From positions 507,001 through 571,000 of the forward strand of contig NZ_CP029761.1 of NCBI RefSeq assembly GCF_006874585.1: a DNA stretch of 64,000 bases, read 5' to 3'. Below the pieces are notes generated by a model that was given only the letters and a program-made list of their open reading frames with translations, did not search any database and had not been told where the DNA came from. The DNA comes from Sphingomonas sp. IC081. Lineage in GTDB: Bacteria > Pseudomonadota > Alphaproteobacteria > Sphingomonadales > Sphingomonadaceae. A program made the translations under genes and the position numbers. This document shows positions 52,074 through 61,495 of the stretch, one piece after another (position 1 is the first letter of the stretch; each line of letters begins with the position of its first letter).

Positions 52074-53012
52074 GTAGCAGCCGCGTGAAGCGAGGACGGC
52101 AGGTACGGTGCGCAGACAGATTGCCATGTCGTAGAAGAACGACTTGCGCTGTGCGTAGCGGGCATCGAGTCGGACACGGGCTTCGTAGGAGACCTCGTTC
52201 CGGCCGCTGACCTGCCAGAGCCCGGTCAGGCCCGGACGGACCGAGCAGTAGGCCTCGAAACGGTCGCCGTAGCGCGGGATTTCCGCCTCGACGATGGGGC
52301 GCGGGCCGACGATGCTCATGTGGCCGAACAAGACGTTGAACAGCTGCGGCAGTTCGTCGAGGCTGCTCTTGCGCAGGAGTGCGCCGATCGGGGTGACGCG
52401 CGGATCGCTACGCAGTTTCTGGTCGCGCGCCCATTCGGCGCGTGCGCGGGGGCATTCGGCGAGCAGCCGGTCAAGCACGTCCTGTGAATTGATCACCATG
52501 CTGCGGAACTTGAGGCAGGGGAACAGGCCGCCAGCATGGCCGACGCGGCGCTGGATGAAGATTACCGGCCCCGGTCCGGAGGCGCGGATGGCGCAGGCGA
52601 CCAGCACCAGCAGCGGCAGGAAAGCAATGATCGCCAGCATGGCGACGGCGACGTCGAACGCCCGGGACAGCCCGGCTGCATTGCTTGGCCGGGGTGTGGC
52701 CATGGCGTCGTGCAGGGGACCGGCCACAGGATCGGCCGGTTCTGGCGAAGCGTGCGGGGCAGAATGGTCCGGTTCGCCCCGCAGCAGGTAGGAAGTCTCG
52801 TCCCGTGTGCCGAGCGGGATGGCCCGATCTTCCGGCGCGACGGGGCCCGTCTCGCCGAGCGGCCCGCGCCAGGCCCGATGCTCGAGGTTGGCCGGGCTGC
52901 CTTGCGCGACGATGCCGTGCCCTTGCGAGCCGTTGGTGCGATAGGGGGGGGCAATGACCGGGGCCGAAGGGGCCACGGTGCTTCCAACGCTTGCCGGAAT
53001 GACGGGGTTCAT
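52071..53012 (-). CDS. exopolysaccharide priming glycosyltransferase (undecaprenyl-phosphate sugar-1-phosphate transferase)
   Basis: The 313-residue protein has a disordered N-terminal stretch (1-125), one membrane helix (VAVAMLAIIAFLPLLVLVACAI) and the bacterial sugar transferase domain: PGPVIFIQRRVGHAGG, KFRSM, LRKSSLDELPQLFNVL, MSIVGPRP and RPGLTGLWQVSGRN. It loads the first sugar phosphate on the lipid carrier. ATG 53012 has the ideal site AAGGAGGCGCC; the frame to 53156 has none. Unlike full WbaP/GumD proteins it has a single helix, like the short PglC/ExoY form. Confidence 0.9.
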   Translation of the reverse strand: MNPVIPASVGSTVAPSAPVIAPPYRTNGSQGHGIVAQGSPANLEHRAWRGPLGETGPVAPEDRAIPLGTRDETSYLLRGEPDHSAPHASPEPADPVAGPLHDAMATPRPSNAAGLSRAFDVAVAMLAIIAFLPLLVLVACAIRASGPGPVIFIQRRVGHAGGLFPCLKFRSMVINSQDVLDRLLAECPRARAEWARDQKLRSDPRVTPIGALLRKSSLDELPQLFNVLFGHMSIVGPRPIVEAEIPRYGDRFEAYCSVRPGLTGLWQVSGRNEVSYEARVRLDARYAQRKSFFYDMAICLRTVPAVLASRGCY

Positions 53013-53516
53013 GGCGCCTCCTTGCGGTTTTGCACCTGCACCCAAAAGAGAGCGCTTGTGCGTCCCATACGCTTCCGGAGGAAGGTGGTGCGAGGTCATC
53101 TCATCTTGCCGTGTCGAGATAGCGTCCATCGTTTCATCCGCTTGAAAAGGGAACACAATTGCGATGGCGACCGAATTGATTCTTTGGTTGATGAGATGGT
53201 AATAAAAGTTGATGTCTCGTCAATATGTTGATGCTGCATTGCAGCATAGGTAAATGATCCATTGTGGCTTTGAATGCGGATATTTCGTGCGTTTTATTAT
53301 GTGAACTTACTTAAGTGCCTGTGTTTATGGTGGGTGTGTTTCAGTCCGATTTGGATTTTGTAAATTTTGAACATTCATATTGGACTATTCATTTTTACAT
53401 TATCTTCCTGTTCGTCCGCTATTGCCCGTTTGAGATCCTGCGTGAACCGGACCGTTCTGGGACTGCGTCGGCACCAGACCGCCTGCACCATGGCGCGTGT
53501 ATGGCGGGAATGCGGC
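53013..53516. other. AT-rich non-coding region upstream of the priming glycosyltransferase
   Basis: The stretch 53150-53420 is clearly richer in A+T than the rest of the window and has no credible gene. It contains a palindrome ATGCTGC-ATT-GCAGCAT at 53231-53247, a likely protein-binding site, and several TATAAT-like and TTGAT-like boxes that I cannot pair with confidence. It probably holds the promoter and regulatory sites of the glycosyltransferase gene. Confidence 0.5.
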
Positions 53517-53617
53517 TAGAGCAGTTGATCCGATTGAATCGGACCAACTGCTCTACGGTTTTGGTTTTGCGCGTTTTTTGAGTCATCAGGTGATTCCACC
53601 GGATTGGAAAACGCTCC
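53517..53617. repeat. REP-like composite palindromic element
   Basis: TAGAGCAGTTGATCCGATT (53517-53535) pairs with 53537-53555 over 19 positions with one mismatch. It is followed by a spacer with TTTTTT and by a second palindromic unit (GTGATTCCAC region) ending GGAAAACGCTCC at 53617. Dispersed intergenic repeats of this look are common in alphaproteobacterial genomes. The T-run after the first stem could also make it a terminator for plus-strand transcription. Confidence 0.6.
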
Positions 53618-53670
53618 AGAGGGCCGGCGAGTGTGCCTGGACATCAGCCCCGGAACAGCGCCTGCTGTGT

Positions 53671-55032
53671 TCAATTCTCGCGGAATGCGCGGGAGAACTG
53701 GTCACTCAGTGGCTTGAGGATGTAGTTTAGCATCGTGCGGTGCCCGGTCTGGATGAAGACTTCCGCCGGCATGCCGGGTTTGAGCCGCAGTTCCCCAAGT
53801 TTCGCCAATTCGCCGGGATCCAGCGTGATGGTGGCGCGATAGTAGGTCGCCCGCGTCTGGCTGTCATCGGTGCGGTCGGCGGCGACATGGGTGATGTGGC
53901 CCTGCAGTTCGGGCGTGGTGCGCTGCGAAAAGGCGCTGAACCGCAAGATGGCAACCAGTCCTTCGCGCACCTGATCGATATCCGCAGGCTTGATCATGGC
54001 GTTGACGGTCAGCCGATCGTTGTCGGGGACGATTTCCATGATCGTCTGCCCGGCCGGCACGAAGCCGCCGATGGTGCGAAAGGCGAGCTTGTCGACCACG
54101 CCGCTTTGCGGGGCGCGGATGACCGCGCGGTCGTAGCTGTCCTGTGCGGCTACCTGCTGGCGGCGCAGTTCGCTGATCCGTGTCTGCGTGTCGAGCAGTT
54201 CGGTGGCGGCGGTGCTGCGGGCCTCGGCGTTGATGGAGCCCATCTGGTAGCGCAGTTCGGTGATGTGCGCGCGCTGCGACTGCGCGCTTTCGCTGGCGCC
54301 GGTGCGCTGGGCGGCGAGATCGGAAGCGGTACGCTCCAGCGCGCTCAGCCGGTCGAGCGTGGTGTAGCGCTTTTCGTAGAGCTTGCGGGTGGCGTCGAGT
54401 TCGTTGCCGATCATCGCGGCCTGTTCGCCCAGGCTTCGTGAGCGGGCGCTGTAGCTGTCGAGGTCAGCCTGGCTTTGCTGGATGCGCTGGCCCAGTTGCG
54501 AAAGCGCCGATTGCCGCGAACTGCGTTTGAGTGCCAGGGTCTTGCGTTCTGCCGCCATCAAGGCGGCGATCTCGGGCTGGCTTGCTCGCTGCGTCAGTTC
54601 GGCAGGGAAGGCGATGGCGGCAGCGCCATCCCGTTCAGCCTGGAGGCGCGCAGCGCGGGCGAGCAACTGGTCGACATTCTCGCCGGTGTAGTTGGCTGCC
54701 GCGCCGGTGACCGTGGTGTCGAAGCGGATCATCGGCTGGCCCTGCGTGACATGGTCGCCATCGGCCACGAGGATCTGCGCGGCGACGCCGCCGGAAGGGT
54801 GGCTGACCTGCTTCACGTGCGATGCCACCGAGACATCGCCCGGCGCGATCACCGCGCCCGCCATCGGCAGGAAGGTGGCGAGGCCGCCAAGGCCGAAAAC
54901 CAGTCCGCCGCAAAGCCACATGCCGAACCGGATTTCGCGCCGGAGGCTTTCCGCCGGTTCGTATCGGGGTGGCGGGAGCAGGGCGGTGGCGGGCTGGGCG
55001 AAGGGGCCGGGGCTGGGAATGGTGCTGTTCAC
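53671..55032 (-). CDS. type I secretion membrane fusion protein (HlyD family)
   Basis: The 453-residue protein has a single N-terminal membrane helix (MWLCGGLVFGLGGLATFLPMAG), a barrel-sandwich entry VSVASHVKQVSHPSGGVAAQILVADGDHV, a long coiled coil (about 130-300) and a C-terminal beta-barrel (IRAPQSGVVDKL, LKPGMPAEVFIQTGHRTMLNYILKPL). It bridges the ABC protein and TolC. GTG 55032 follows the ABC stop by 4 bp; an upstream ATG at 55065 lacks a ribosome site. PrsE/LapC-like members work with RTX proteins. Confidence 0.92.
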   Translation of the reverse strand: MNSTIPSPGPFAQPATALLPPPRYEPAESLRREIRFGMWLCGGLVFGLGGLATFLPMAGAVIAPGDVSVASHVKQVSHPSGGVAAQILVADGDHVTQGQPMIRFDTTVTGAAANYTGENVDQLLARAARLQAERDGAAAIAFPAELTQRASQPEIAALMAAERKTLALKRSSRQSALSQLGQRIQQSQADLDSYSARSRSLGEQAAMIGNELDATRKLYEKRYTTLDRLSALERTASDLAAQRTGASESAQSQRAHITELRYQMGSINAEARSTAATELLDTQTRISELRRQQVAAQDSYDRAVIRAPQSGVVDKLAFRTIGGFVPAGQTIMEIVPDNDRLTVNAMIKPADIDQVREGLVAILRFSAFSQRTTPELQGHITHVAADRTDDSQTRATYYRATITLDPGELAKLGELRLKPGMPAEVFIQTGHRTMLNYILKPLSDQFSRAFREN

Positions 55033-55036
55033 GCGG

Positions 55037-56839
55037 TTATCCTGCCTCTGTTCCTGAAACCGCATGCGATGCAGCTTCCGTGGTGGACGGTGAAGGCGCC
55101 GGGGTACCTGGCGCGGCGGGAGAACCCGCCGGATTGCTGCGCACCGCCGGATTGAAATTGAGGCGCTGGAGCATCTCGGTACGCTCGCCCATCTGGCGGA
55201 TCTGGCCGTCAGCCATGACCATGATGTGGTCGACATGGGCAAAGACGGAAGGGCGGTGTCCGACCACGATGACGATCGCGCCGCGCGCCTTGGCCGTGCG
55301 CACGGCTTCGATCAGGGCAGCCTCACCGGCGGCATCGAGGTTGGAATTGGGCTCGTCCAGCACGAGCAGGAACGGATCGCGGTAAAGCGCCCGGGCAAGG
55401 GCGAGGCGTTGTTTCTGCCCGGCCGACAGGCCTCCGCCTCCAGGGCCGCCGAGGGCATATTCATAACCGCCGGGCAGCGACAGGATCAGATCGTGCACAT
55501 CGGCGGCGCGGGCCGCGGCGATGATGGCGTCGGCGTCGGCCTCCGGATCGAAGCGGCTGATGTTCTGCGCCACGCTGCCTTCGAACATCTCGATCGTCTG
55601 GGGCACGTAGCCGATGTCTCGCCCGAGTTCGACTGGGTCCCACTGGTCCAGCGAGGCGCCGTCGACGCGCACCGCGCCGCGCAGGCTTGGCCAGGCGCCG
55701 GTGATCGCGCGCATCAGGGTGGATTTTCCCGATCCGCTATGGCCGATCACCGCAAGCGCCTCTCCTGCCGCCAGGCGGAAGCTGGCGTTGCTGAGCGTGA
55801 CGGCGCGCCGTCCCGGCGGACCGCAGAACACGGCCTGGACTTCGAGGTCGCGGCAGGGGCGGGGCAGGCGCAGTGGCGGCACGCGGGTTGGTACGGTGTC
55901 GAACAGGGCGTGAAGGCGGCGCCAGGCCTGGCTGGCCTCGGTCATGCCTTTCCATTGGCCGATCGTCTGTTCCACCGGCATCAGCGCGCGGGCGCTGAGG
56001 ATCGAGCCGGCGATGATGACGCCGCCGGTCGCCATGTTCTCGATCACCAGATAGGTACCGACGGCCAGCACCAGCGACTGCAGGAACATGCGGAAGGCCT
56101 TGCTGATCACCTGCATGCGTCCGGAAACCCCGGCGAGTTCATCGTGTGCTCCGATGAGCGCGAGGCTGATCCCGTCCCAGCTGTCGTTGCGGCGGCCGGA
56201 CATGCCGAGTACGCGCAGCACTTCGCCGTTGCGGCGGATGTCCTCGGCCATGGCAAATCGCGCGGCGGCCACCGAGGCGACCTGCTGGGCGGGCTTGCGG
56301 CTGCGTTGGTCGCCCACCAGCATCAGCACCAGCAGGACGGCGACACCGGCCAGCGTCACCAGTCCGAGCGCCCAGTGGAACACGAAGAGGATGAGCAGGA
56401 ACATCGCGACATAGGGCAGGTCGAGCAGGGCCAGCGGCCCGGGGCCGGTGATGTAGCCGCGCACCAGATCGAGATCGCGGACCGGGGCGACACCGGATGG
56501 CAGCGGGCCCACTTCGCGTTCGTGGCGGCTCAGGACGTCGTAGATGCGGTCGCAGAAGCGGCGGTCCGCCAAGGCGCCGGTGTGCATGAGCACGCGGGCG
56601 CGCAGCACGTCGATCCCGCCCTGCACGAGATAGGCGAGCGCCACCATCAGAAGCAGTCCGCTCAGCGTTGGCACGCTGCGGCTGGCCAGAACGTCGTCAT
56701 AGACCAGCAGCATGAAGAACGAGCCCGCCAGCAGCAGCACGTTGAATACCGCGCTGAACGTCAAGATCGGCCAGAGCACCGGCAGCAGCGTGCGCATCAT
56801 CGCCTTGAGCGACGCGAAGAGGTTTTCGCCATTGGGCAT
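55037..56839 (-). CDS. type I secretion ABC transporter (PrsD-like)
   Basis: The 600-residue protein has a six-helix membrane domain (about 15-300) without a C39 peptidase domain, and an ATPase with Walker A GHSGSGKST, Q-loop YVPQTIEMF, signature LSAGQKQR, Walker B LLVLDEPNSN and H-switch GHRPS. ATG 56839 has AGGAG upstream. Together with the fusion protein and TolC it makes a complete three-part exporter. The best candidate cargo in view is the RTX-like protein at the right edge. Confidence 0.93.
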   Translation of the reverse strand: MPNGENLFASLKAMMRTLLPVLWPILTFSAVFNVLLLAGSFFMLLVYDDVLASRSVPTLSGLLLMVALAYLVQGGIDVLRARVLMHTGALADRRFCDRIYDVLSRHEREVGPLPSGVAPVRDLDLVRGYITGPGPLALLDLPYVAMFLLILFVFHWALGLVTLAGVAVLLVLMLVGDQRSRKPAQQVASVAAARFAMAEDIRRNGEVLRVLGMSGRRNDSWDGISLALIGAHDELAGVSGRMQVISKAFRMFLQSLVLAVGTYLVIENMATGGVIIAGSILSARALMPVEQTIGQWKGMTEASQAWRRLHALFDTVPTRVPPLRLPRPCRDLEVQAVFCGPPGRRAVTLSNASFRLAAGEALAVIGHSGSGKSTLMRAITGAWPSLRGAVRVDGASLDQWDPVELGRDIGYVPQTIEMFEGSVAQNISRFDPEADADAIIAAARAADVHDLILSLPGGYEYALGGPGGGGLSAGQKQRLALARALYRDPFLLVLDEPNSNLDAAGEAALIEAVRTAKARGAIVIVVGHRPSVFAHVDHIMVMADGQIRQMGERTEMLQRLNFNPAVRSNPAGSPAAPGTPAPSPSTTEAASHAVSGTEAG

Positions 56840-56903
56840 CACGCCGTCTCCTCATGGGATCGGCCCGGGCTGGGCACAGGGGCGGGGCGGGTGGGCCTGC
56901 CGG

Positions 56904-58394
56904 TCATTGCTGCGGCGCCCTTGCGGGTTCGGGCGGCATGTCGTGGCCCGGTTCCTCGGCGTGTTCGACTGCGACGGCCGTGCGTTTGTGCCCCGCGTCG
57001 TAGCCGATCACGTCAAGGACCTCGATCACCGGCCCGGTTGGCAGGCCGGTGTAGAACAGCGTTTCGTAAGGTGCCGGGTCAAAGGCCGGGCTGTTTGGCG
57101 AGAAGCTCTCCGGGCGCAGCTGTCCCATGCTGCCCAGCAGGAGCGCATGGGCGACGTAGAGCTGGGCTTCGGCCTGGGCCAATGCCTGCCGGGACGTCAG
57201 CAGGTCACGCGCGGTATCGAGCACGTCGAGCGAGGTGACTTGTCCGGCCAATTGCTGCTGCCGGGCGCCCTCCAGCGCAGCTTGCGCGGCCGACACGGCG
57301 CGGGCGTAGGCGGGAAGGGCGCGCCGGGTGGCGGCCAGCTGGTCCCAGTAGCTGGCGACGTTTTCCCGCAGATCGCGCGAGGTCTGTTCCAGTTGCTGGC
57401 TGGTGCTGTCGGCGTTCTGCTTGGCCTCGCGGACTTGCGAGGACAGCAGGCCGGACGAGTAGAGCGGCACGGTGACGGCGACTTGCACCTGTGTGTCGAT
57501 CTCACGCAGGTCGTCGCTTTCGATCGAGAGCGGGGTGCGGGACACCGCGCCCTTGAGGCCGAGATAAGGCCTGGTCGCTCCGCGCGCGGCGGCGACCTGA
57601 TGCTGGGCGGCAAGGAGGTCCATGCGGGCGCCCTCCAGCACCGGACTGGACGTGGCGGCGATCGCCTGGGCATCCTCGATCGTGCGCGGGAGAGGCGGCA
57701 GTTGCGGCAAGGGGGAAAGGCCTTGCGGATAGCGGCCGACGAGGTTGCGAAAGCCGTTGCGGCTGGCCTGCAGGTTGCCCTGCGCCAGTTCGAGCTGGGC
57801 CTGGCCGCTGAAGATGCGGTTGCGGGTCTGCTGCAGATCGGTCTCGGTGGCGTAGCGGGCGCCGTAGCGCGCCTGCGTCTGGTCGAGTTGCTCGGTCAGC
57901 AGGGTGAGGTTTTCGCGCGCGATGTCGACCAGTTGCTGGTCGCGCAGCACATTGGCATAGGTGACGATGACCTGAGCGATCGTCTGCTGTTCTGCGGCGT
58001 GGAGATCCGCCATCGAACTGCCGTAACCGGCTTCGGCCACGCGGCGTTGGGCGCTGAGCCGGCCAAACGTGAACAGGGGTTGTTCCAGCGATGCCGAGAA
58101 GTCAGGCGTGAATCCGTGCTGGCGGATCGTCGTCTCCCCGTTCACGCTGACGCGGCGCAAGGCAAACGTGTAGGCGGCATCGGCACTGAGCGTCGGGCCG
58201 AACCGGGCCTTGCCCTGGGCGATCCGTTCTTCCGCGGCGTGGGTGGCGGCGCGACCGGCGGCGAGCGATGGATTCTGGCGGAAGGCGATGTCGATTGCTT
58301 CCGCCAGTGTCTCCCCTCTGGCCGGAGAGGCCAGGATCACCGGCAGAGTCAGGAGCACGGCGGGGATGGTTGCTGCCAGAAGGACATGGTGCAT
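56904..58394 (-). CDS. TolC family outer-membrane efflux/secretion channel
   Basis: The protein has a signal peptide (MHHVLLAATIPAVLLTLPVILASPARG) and two TolC repeats: ETLAEAIDIAFRQNPSLAAGRA, VSVNGETTIRQHGFTPDFSASLEQPLFTFGR, and QVQVAVTVPLYSSGLLSSQVREAKQNADS. Starts at 58529 (TTG), 58469 (ATG) and 58394 (ATG) are open; I chose the last because it begins the signal peptide. It is 65 bp upstream of the ABC gene and is the outer part of the same exporter. Confidence 0.9.
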   Translation of the reverse strand: MHHVLLAATIPAVLLTLPVILASPARGETLAEAIDIAFRQNPSLAAGRAATHAAEERIAQGKARFGPTLSADAAYTFALRRVSVNGETTIRQHGFTPDFSASLEQPLFTFGRLSAQRRVAEAGYGSSMADLHAAEQQTIAQVIVTYANVLRDQQLVDIARENLTLLTEQLDQTQARYGARYATETDLQQTRNRIFSGQAQLELAQGNLQASRNGFRNLVGRYPQGLSPLPQLPPLPRTIEDAQAIAATSSPVLEGARMDLLAAQHQVAAARGATRPYLGLKGAVSRTPLSIESDDLREIDTQVQVAVTVPLYSSGLLSSQVREAKQNADSTSQQLEQTSRDLRENVASYWDQLAATRRALPAYARAVSAAQAALEGARQQQLAGQVTSLDVLDTARDLLTSRQALAQAEAQLYVAHALLLGSMGQLRPESFSPNSPAFDPAPYETLFYTGLPTGPVIEVLDVIGYDAGHKRTAVAVEHAEEPGHDMPPEPARAPQQ

Positions 58395-58885
58395 CGCGCC
58401 GTGCTTGCGCGGCAGCGATGGCGAGGTGGTCTGCGGCGTATGCCCGGCACCCTGTACAAGCGCCAGCATGGACGCCGGCGCGGATCGTTGCTGGGCACGC
58501 TGCTGCCAATCCGAAATCGGTTTCCTCAAGGCCTGTTGTCCCCCCGACGTGGTTGGGCGTGCACGACGTCACCAGCCATTCCGGAACCGATCGGCCTTGC
58601 TGGTCGCGCGGCGTATCGGTTCTTTTCCTGAGATGGAGTATTCGGAATTCGGGCTGACGATGAAGCGCTAGTGGAACCGTTTTGGGCGTAGATGGGGCGA
58701 AGACGGGGCCCATTGCTCCAACATGGAGCAGGGCTGGCCATGCCCGGTCGCATGGAGGCTGCGCCGCCAAGGCCGTTAATTCATAAGCGGCACCATCGAG
58801 GCGCCCAAATGGCGGGCAATTTGGGCCGAGGTTGCCTCCGCAGGGCCATCAGCCCGACGTGCGTCCCAGTGGCCCGAAATGTTCG
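58395..58885. other. non-coding gap between the hydrolase and TolC genes
   Basis: No credible gene is seen outside a possible N-terminal extension of the TolC gene. A hairpin GCCCAAAT / ATTTGGGC (58803-58826, 8-base loop) lies 60 bp after the hydrolase stop and may end its transcript. TTAATT occurs twice (around 58777 and 58886) in an otherwise GC-rich stretch. Confidence 0.4.
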
Positions 58886-60181
58886 TTAATTGGGTGCCTC
58901 GACGGCGCTGTCTGTGCGTTTACGGGCCAGGCTGCCGGTGAAAGTGATCCAGTGGCGATTGCCTGCGGAAAGGCATTGGCTGTCGAGCGGTCGGTTGTAG
59001 CGTGCGCAGTCCCACAGCACCACTTCCACCCCGGTGCGGACATCGCGAACGTAAAGGAACGATACCGTGCGCACCAGCGGCGTGGCAGGGGAGCCGTAGG
59101 CTTCCGCGCGCCGGTCCCAGCCAATCACCTTGCAGCGCAGTTGCCCTCGGCACAGGTCCAGCGCCCCTATCGCGAGGTTGCCGCCGTTGCCGCCGGCATC
59201 GGTCTGGATGAAGTGGTCGCCAGGGCCAGTCGCGATCATTTCGGCAGCCACGGGGCGTCCGCTCGTTTCGGCAGCTCCTGTCGGAGCGAGGGCACTGTCG
59301 TTGCCGGGGGGCGCATTGCGGTGCGCTTGGGATAGTGCGGCGAGTTCGGGTTCGACAGGTTCCGGTCCCACGCGAATGGCGGTGAAGGCCGGCTGGCGCC
59401 CCCAGTCGCCGCGCCAGCGGAAGAACAGGTGCGTGCCGACACGCGCCACTTTGTCGAGACTATCGCTCCAATATGGATGAACCCAGTCAGTGTGGTAGTG
59501 GGTGGCGAGGCCGACGGCGGGCTCCGCGCGGCCTTCCAGAAAGGACTCGGCCAGCTTGCGGGCGCGTTGCCAGGCGGCGGGCGAGGGCAGGCGCCGCAAG
59601 GCGCCGTCGCACGTGAAGGTGAACTGGCAGCCGGTCGCCCGCTCCGATCCCTGGTAGACCACCGCGCATACGGTGCGAGGAAACGCAGGGTGGTGCACCC
59701 GGTTGATGACGACTTGTGCCACGGCGGCCTGCCCCGCCGGATCGTCGCCCGCTTCGTAAAGCACGGCGGAGGCAAGGCAATCGAGCGCACGTGCGAAATC
59801 GCCGCTCTTTTCCGAGAACCTGACCGAAGTGGGGTGATCCGGTCCCAGCGGCACGAACGCGGCCGCCGCGTTCAACGTGCGGGCGGAATCGCTATCGATT
59901 TCGGTGGATGGATCGCCATCGCCACCAGGCGTTCCGGGCAGCACGGTCATGGGCGGCACATTGTCGGTTCCTGCGCGCGGTGGACCGATCGTGTTCTGGT
60001 GCGGGACGGCGGCGTGCAGCGGCGCATAAGTGACCGAAGATCCGGCCAGCAGCACGCTCGCGAGCGCGGCGATCACCGTGGCCAGGGCGGAATACATGAA
60101 GCGCGCCGCGCGCGGGGGCGGTGTTTCGGCCAGTTCCTGTACGCGGCGAGGCATAATCCGGGGAAGCGGGATTGCGATCAT
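58886..60181 (-). CDS. cell wall hydrolase (SleB/CwlJ family)
   Basis: The 431-residue protein has one N-terminal membrane helix (MYSALATVIAALASVLLAG), a disordered linker (residues about 50-120) and a Hydrolase_2 domain: DCLASAVLYEAGDDPAGQAAVAQVVINRVHHPAFPRTVCAVVYQGS, GCQFTFTCDG, and ATHYHTDWVHPYW. The Glu in YEAG is the catalytic residue in SleB. The 150-residue C-terminal part is not recognised. It overlaps the barrel gene by 4 bp and may open the wall for the export machinery. Confidence 0.88.
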   Translation of the reverse strand: MIAIPLPRIMPRRVQELAETPPPRAARFMYSALATVIAALASVLLAGSSVTYAPLHAAVPHQNTIGPPRAGTDNVPPMTVLPGTPGGDGDPSTEIDSDSARTLNAAAAFVPLGPDHPTSVRFSEKSGDFARALDCLASAVLYEAGDDPAGQAAVAQVVINRVHHPAFPRTVCAVVYQGSERATGCQFTFTCDGALRRLPSPAAWQRARKLAESFLEGRAEPAVGLATHYHTDWVHPYWSDSLDKVARVGTHLFFRWRGDWGRQPAFTAIRVGPEPVEPELAALSQAHRNAPPGNDSALAPTGAAETSGRPVAAEMIATGPGDHFIQTDAGGNGGNLAIGALDLCRGQLRCKVIGWDRRAEAYGSPATPLVRTVSFLYVRDVRTGVEVVLWDCARYNRPLDSQCLSAGNRHWITFTGSLARKRTDSAVEAPN

Positions 60182-61491
60182 GGCGCGAGCGTGATGGTCA
60201 GCAGCGCATAAGTGCGGGAATAGCGAGGGAATGGCGCGATGCCTTGGGTGAAGCGGCGATCATGGCCAAGGGTCGCTTCAGCGCTGAGCCATCGGTTCAG
60301 GCGCCAGCGCGGCCCGGCGGAAATCGAGAGGCTGCGCGCGGAATAGTCCTTCGACCCATAGTCCTCGGCGGTGAATTGCACCTTGCCGACCCACGACAGG
60401 GCGCGGCGCATCTCGTACTCACCCTCGATTCGGGCCGTGGTCAACGTGACCGCTCCGACGAGATCGTAGGGGCTGGTGGTGCTGGTCTGCTCGATGCTGC
60501 CGCGGATCGAGAGCAGGCGTGTGGGAAAGTAGCGCAATTGCCCCGCGATCGAGAGCCCGGAAAATCGCCCTAGTGCCGGATCGACAAAATCATATTGCCG
60601 CTCGCCCAGCGCCAGTTGCGCGATCAGCACCCGGCTGACTTCGTAACTGACCCCGGCAGCCGCGCTCCAGGCGTCGGCATCGCGGTTGGTGAGGGCTGGC
60701 GACATGCGGTAATCGAAATGGTCGTAGCTGCCGCCGGCAAACAGCGTGGTGCGACCGCTGAGCTCGTAACTCGCCGTCAATTGGACGGCATAGCGCTCAC
60801 CGTTGCGAAAGCTCTGGTCGATCGCCAGGCCATTGCCCAGGCGGGCCTCCTCATAGCGCATGTGCACGAACCGGGCGGCGCCGTCGATCGCGAGCCGGTT
60901 GAAGCGTTTGTGCCCCTGTATTGCGGTCTGGATCGCTCGCCGGATCAGCGGGTCGCCGAAAGGCAGGTCGTTCTCGGCCGTGCCGCGCTGTACGACCTCC
61001 CGGCGATAGGAGGTGCTGGCCGTTATGGAATCGCCCGCTCCGGCGAACCGGGTATAGGAGGCAGAGGCCGCAAATTCGTTCGAATCCTGGCTGGCGAGCG
61101 ATCCGAAGCGGCTGATGCGGGCATCTGCCTCCAGCGTCGTCCGGCTTGACCGGGTCAGGCGCCTTGCCGTGATTTTTGGTGCGAGCGAGAGGGCGATATC
61201 CGATCGGCGGCGCGTGTCGTCGGCAAAGACGTTGCTGTCGCCGCGTGCGGCGAAAGCCAGTTCGGGAAAGACATCAAGGCCCGCGAGTTCATATCCGATT
61301 GAGGCATATCCGGCGATCTTGCGGTTGCCCGCGGCATCGTCCGGCTCGTGTATTGGCGGCGTCAGCGTTTGCGCGCCGACCACTGTGGGCAGCGCCACAA
61401 GTCCGCCGGCAAGGGCCAGTGCGAGCGGGCGTCTTCGGTGGCGGACGGGAAGGGCCGCGGCCCCGCCGCCTGAGGGAATGCGCGTGCGCAC
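60178..61491 (-). CDS. outer-membrane beta-barrel protein of the polysaccharide cluster
   Basis: The 437-residue protein has a signal peptide (LALALAGGLVALPTVVGAQ) and about 390 residues of alternating amphipathic strands ending with aromatic-rich TYALLTITLAP, the usual barrel C-terminus. This type (outer membrane beta-barrel, VpsM/SpsS-like) stands near EPS export genes. GTG 61491 is the only sensible start. Before the IS630 insertion it began 4 bp after the stop of the Wza-like gene. Confidence 0.82.
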   Translation of the reverse strand: MRTRIPSGGGAAALPVRHRRRPLALALAGGLVALPTVVGAQTLTPPIHEPDDAAGNRKIAGYASIGYELAGLDVFPELAFAARGDSNVFADDTRRRSDIALSLAPKITARRLTRSSRTTLEADARISRFGSLASQDSNEFAASASYTRFAGAGDSITASTSYRREVVQRGTAENDLPFGDPLIRRAIQTAIQGHKRFNRLAIDGAARFVHMRYEEARLGNGLAIDQSFRNGERYAVQLTASYELSGRTTLFAGGSYDHFDYRMSPALTNRDADAWSAAAGVSYEVSRVLIAQLALGERQYDFVDPALGRFSGLSIAGQLRYFPTRLLSIRGSIEQTSTTSPYDLVGAVTLTTARIEGEYEMRRALSWVGKVQFTAEDYGSKDYSARSLSISAGPRWRLNRWLSAEATLGHDRRFTQGIAPFPRYSRTYALLTITLAP

Positions 61492-61495
61492 CGTG

